Assembly (NCBI GenBank): GCA_025354615.1
Contig: JANXMO010000163.1
Location: 1-8,033, forward strand
Reading direction: 5' to 3'
Length of the DNA stretch: 8,033 nt
From: Burkholderiales bacterium
Lineage (GTDB): Bacteria; Pseudomonadota; Gammaproteobacteria; Burkholderiales; Burkholderiaceae_C
A model generated the notes under the pieces. The model had not been told where the DNA came from and did no database searches. It saw only the letters and a program-made list of their open reading frames with translations. Below are positions 6,979-8,033 of this stretch, piece by piece (position 1 is the first letter of the stretch; each line of letters begins with the position of its first letter). A program made the translations under genes and the position numbers.

Positions 6979-7452
6979 ATGAAACTGAAAAACCTTGTGT
7001 CCTCCACCCTTCTGGCTGCGGTCGGCATTGCCTGCACTGCCACTCTGGCGCAGCAAGCGGCCAAGCCGGAGCAACTCATCAAATGGCGCCAGTCCGCCTT
7101 CCAGGTGATCGGCTGGAACAGCGGGCGCATCAAGGCCTCGCTCGACGGCACGTACAACAAGGAAGACGTCGTCAAAGCCGCCCATACGCTCGCTGCCGTC
7201 GCCAACTCTGGCCTGGGGTCGCTTTTCGCCCTGGGCACTGACACAGGCAAAGGCTGGCACGACACCACCGCCAAGCCCGCGGTGTTCAGCGACAGCGCGC
7301 GCTTCAACGAGCTGTCCGCCAACTTCGCCAAAGAAGCCAGCGAACTGGCCGCGGTGGCCCAAAACGGCGACGCCGCGGCCGTGAAAGGCCAGTACGCCAA
7401 GCTGACCCGCACCTGCAAAACCTGCCATGACGATTTCCGCACCGCCAACTGA
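6979..7452 (+). CDS. cytochrome c' (class II c-type cytochrome)
   Basis: This protein has 157 residues, with a signal peptide (about 1-25, ending ATLAQ) and a mature part of about 132 residues, the normal size for cytochrome c'. 'KPEQLIKWRQSAF' opens helix A as in known members, and 'TRTCKTCHDDFR' closes helix D. The haem attaches at Cys146 and Cys149; His150 is the proximal ligand and Arg154 (His+4) the conserved proximal-pocket Arg. Aligned by the RQSA motif with Alcaligenes cytochrome c', where the next residue is Leu16 capping the distal face, this protein has Phe41. Family members are periplasmic four-helix haem proteins that bind NO and CO, contribute to NO resistance and have also been linked to electron transfer. 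Cys19 lies inside the signal peptide and does not form a good lipobox. The peroxiredoxin and two smaller CxxCH proteins upstream make a periplasmic redox group. Confidence 0.93.
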   Translation: MKLKNLVSSTLLAAVGIACTATLAQQAAKPEQLIKWRQSAFQVIGWNSGRIKASLDGTYNKEDVVKAAHTLAAVANSGLGSLFALGTDTGKGWHDTTAKPAVFSDSARFNELSANFAKEASELAAVAQNGDAAAVKGQYAKLTRTCKTCHDDFRTAN

Positions 7453-7489
7453 GCTTTGTCGCTGATCAACCTTTTTTTTGACTCTCACC

Positions 7490-8033
7490 ATGCGCTCTTC
7501 GACCTCCTTCACCCGTTCCTGCCTCTTCGTCGCACTGGCCGCAGGGCCGCTCGCCTTGCAGGCGCAAACAACCACAACCGCCGCGGCGCCCGCCAGCGCA
7601 GCGGCTTCGCGCCCGGCCACGCCGCCCAAGCCCTTCAGTTTTTTCATCACCAGCGAAAGCCTGGGCCGGGGCGGTGATCTCGGCGGCTTGGCCGGCGCAG
7701 ACGCACATTGCCAAAAGCTCGCCGCGGCCGCGGGCGGTGGCAGCAAAACCTGGCGCGCCTACCTCAGCACGCAGGCCAGCGACGGCCAGCCGGCCGTGAA
7801 TGCACGCGACCGCATCGGCGCCGGCCCCTGGTACAACACCCGCGGCGCCACCGTGGCGCGCGATCTGGCGCACCTGCACGGCGACACGATCGAACTGGCA
7901 AGGCTGGGCAACAACCTGAGCTGGGCCACCGCTTTCACCGAAAAAAACGAGCCCGTCAAACGAGCTGGCGACAAGCCCAACGAGCACGACATCCTCACCG
8001 GCTCGCAGCCCGACGGCCGCGCTTATTCCGACG
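7490..8033 (+). CDS. exported protein with DUF1554/C-type-lectin-like start, 3' end outside window
   Basis: An ATG at 7490 opens a frame with no stop to the window end (181 complete codons). A signal peptide (about 1-26, core 'CLFVALAAGPLAL', ending LQAQ) is followed by a Thr/Ala/Pro-rich linker (27-48). The globular part begins 'FSFFITSESLGRGGDLGGLAGADAHCQ' in two parts: an FFITS strand, then the GLAGADAHC motif with Cys74. That motif resembles DUF1554 and related lectin-like domains ('GG.AGADA.C'). 'TWRAYLST' and 'NEHDILTGSQPDG' further on also fit exported lectin-like proteins of this type. If so, more Cys and a 'C..WTS' segment should lie just past the window. No Shine-Dalgarno sequence is seen before the start; the leader carries eight Ts (7472-7479). 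It lies 37 bases after cytochrome c'. Function is unknown, with surface or ligand binding possible. Confidence 0.72.
   Translation, partial: MRSSTSFTRSCLFVALAAGPLALQAQTTTTAAAPASAAASRPATPPKPFSFFITSESLGRGGDLGGLAGADAHCQKLAAAAGGGSKTWRAYLSTQASDGQPAVNARDRIGAGPWYNTRGATVARDLAHLHGDTIELARLGNNLSWATAFTEKNEPVKRAGDKPNEHDILTGSQPDGRAYSD

Noticed and set aside
7006..7036. Lipoprotein signal at Cys19 of cytochrome c'
   Set aside because: The residues before the Cys are Gly-Ile-Ala, so the -3 position lacks the usual Leu/Val/Ile, and a normal signal peptidase I site follows a few residues later.
7472..7479. Run of eight Ts as an intrinsic terminator after cytochrome c'
   Set aside because: I find no stable GC-rich hairpin directly before the run, only a 3-bp AGC/GCT stem, so termination is not supported.
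7456..7677. A 73-codon + strand frame after cytochrome c'
   Set aside because: It overlaps the lectin-like gene that starts at 7490, which has a signal peptide and recognisable motifs; the 73-residue product has neither.

Overview
The window reads as a piece of a high-GC betaproteobacterial chromosome, most likely Burkholderiales and perhaps Comamonadaceae. The reasons are a GC-rich third codon position, Tat and Sec signal peptides of proteobacterial style, an outer-membrane TonB-dependent receptor and a classical cytochrome c'. The taxon is an inference, because the window contains no rRNA or other marker gene. All eight genes lie on the + strand, with gaps of 10 to 175 bases. Almost every product carries an export signal, so this is a block of cell-envelope genes. 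I see no tRNA, rRNA, CRISPR array, insertion sequence or phage gene.

Layout: (1) bases 1-1394 hold the C-terminal part of a TonB-dependent outer-membrane receptor, cut by the window edge. (2) Bases 1395-1569 are the longest gap and hold a small perfect hairpin and the ribosome binding site of the next gene. (3) Bases 1570-5463 encode a pair best known from Planctomycetes: a DUF1549/DUF1553 (PSCyt2/PSD1) protein with one CxxCH motif, then a Tat-exported DUF1501 protein. (4) Bases 5476-6268 encode two small exported haem proteins, each with CxxCH near the C terminus, which are paralogues of each other. (5) Bases 6306-6926 encode an exported peroxiredoxin. (6) Bases 6979-7452 encode a cytochrome c'. 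(7) From 7490 to the window end there is the first part of an exported protein with a DUF1554/C-type-lectin-like 'GLAGADAHC' motif; it has no stop codon inside the window.

The spacing suggests that 1570-6268 at least is one transcript (gaps of 21, 12 and 10 bases). The peroxiredoxin, cytochrome c' and lectin-like genes (gaps of 37, 52 and 37 bases) probably belong to the same run. The most interesting reading is an uncharacterised envelope system. In it, an outer-membrane receptor brings in or senses a ligand, a planctomycete-type exported pair acts on it in the periplasm, and c-type haem proteins plus a periplasmic peroxiredoxin handle electrons, peroxide or NO. The gene identities rest on clear motifs. 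The shared pathway is inferred from gene order only, and no substrate can be read from the sequence.
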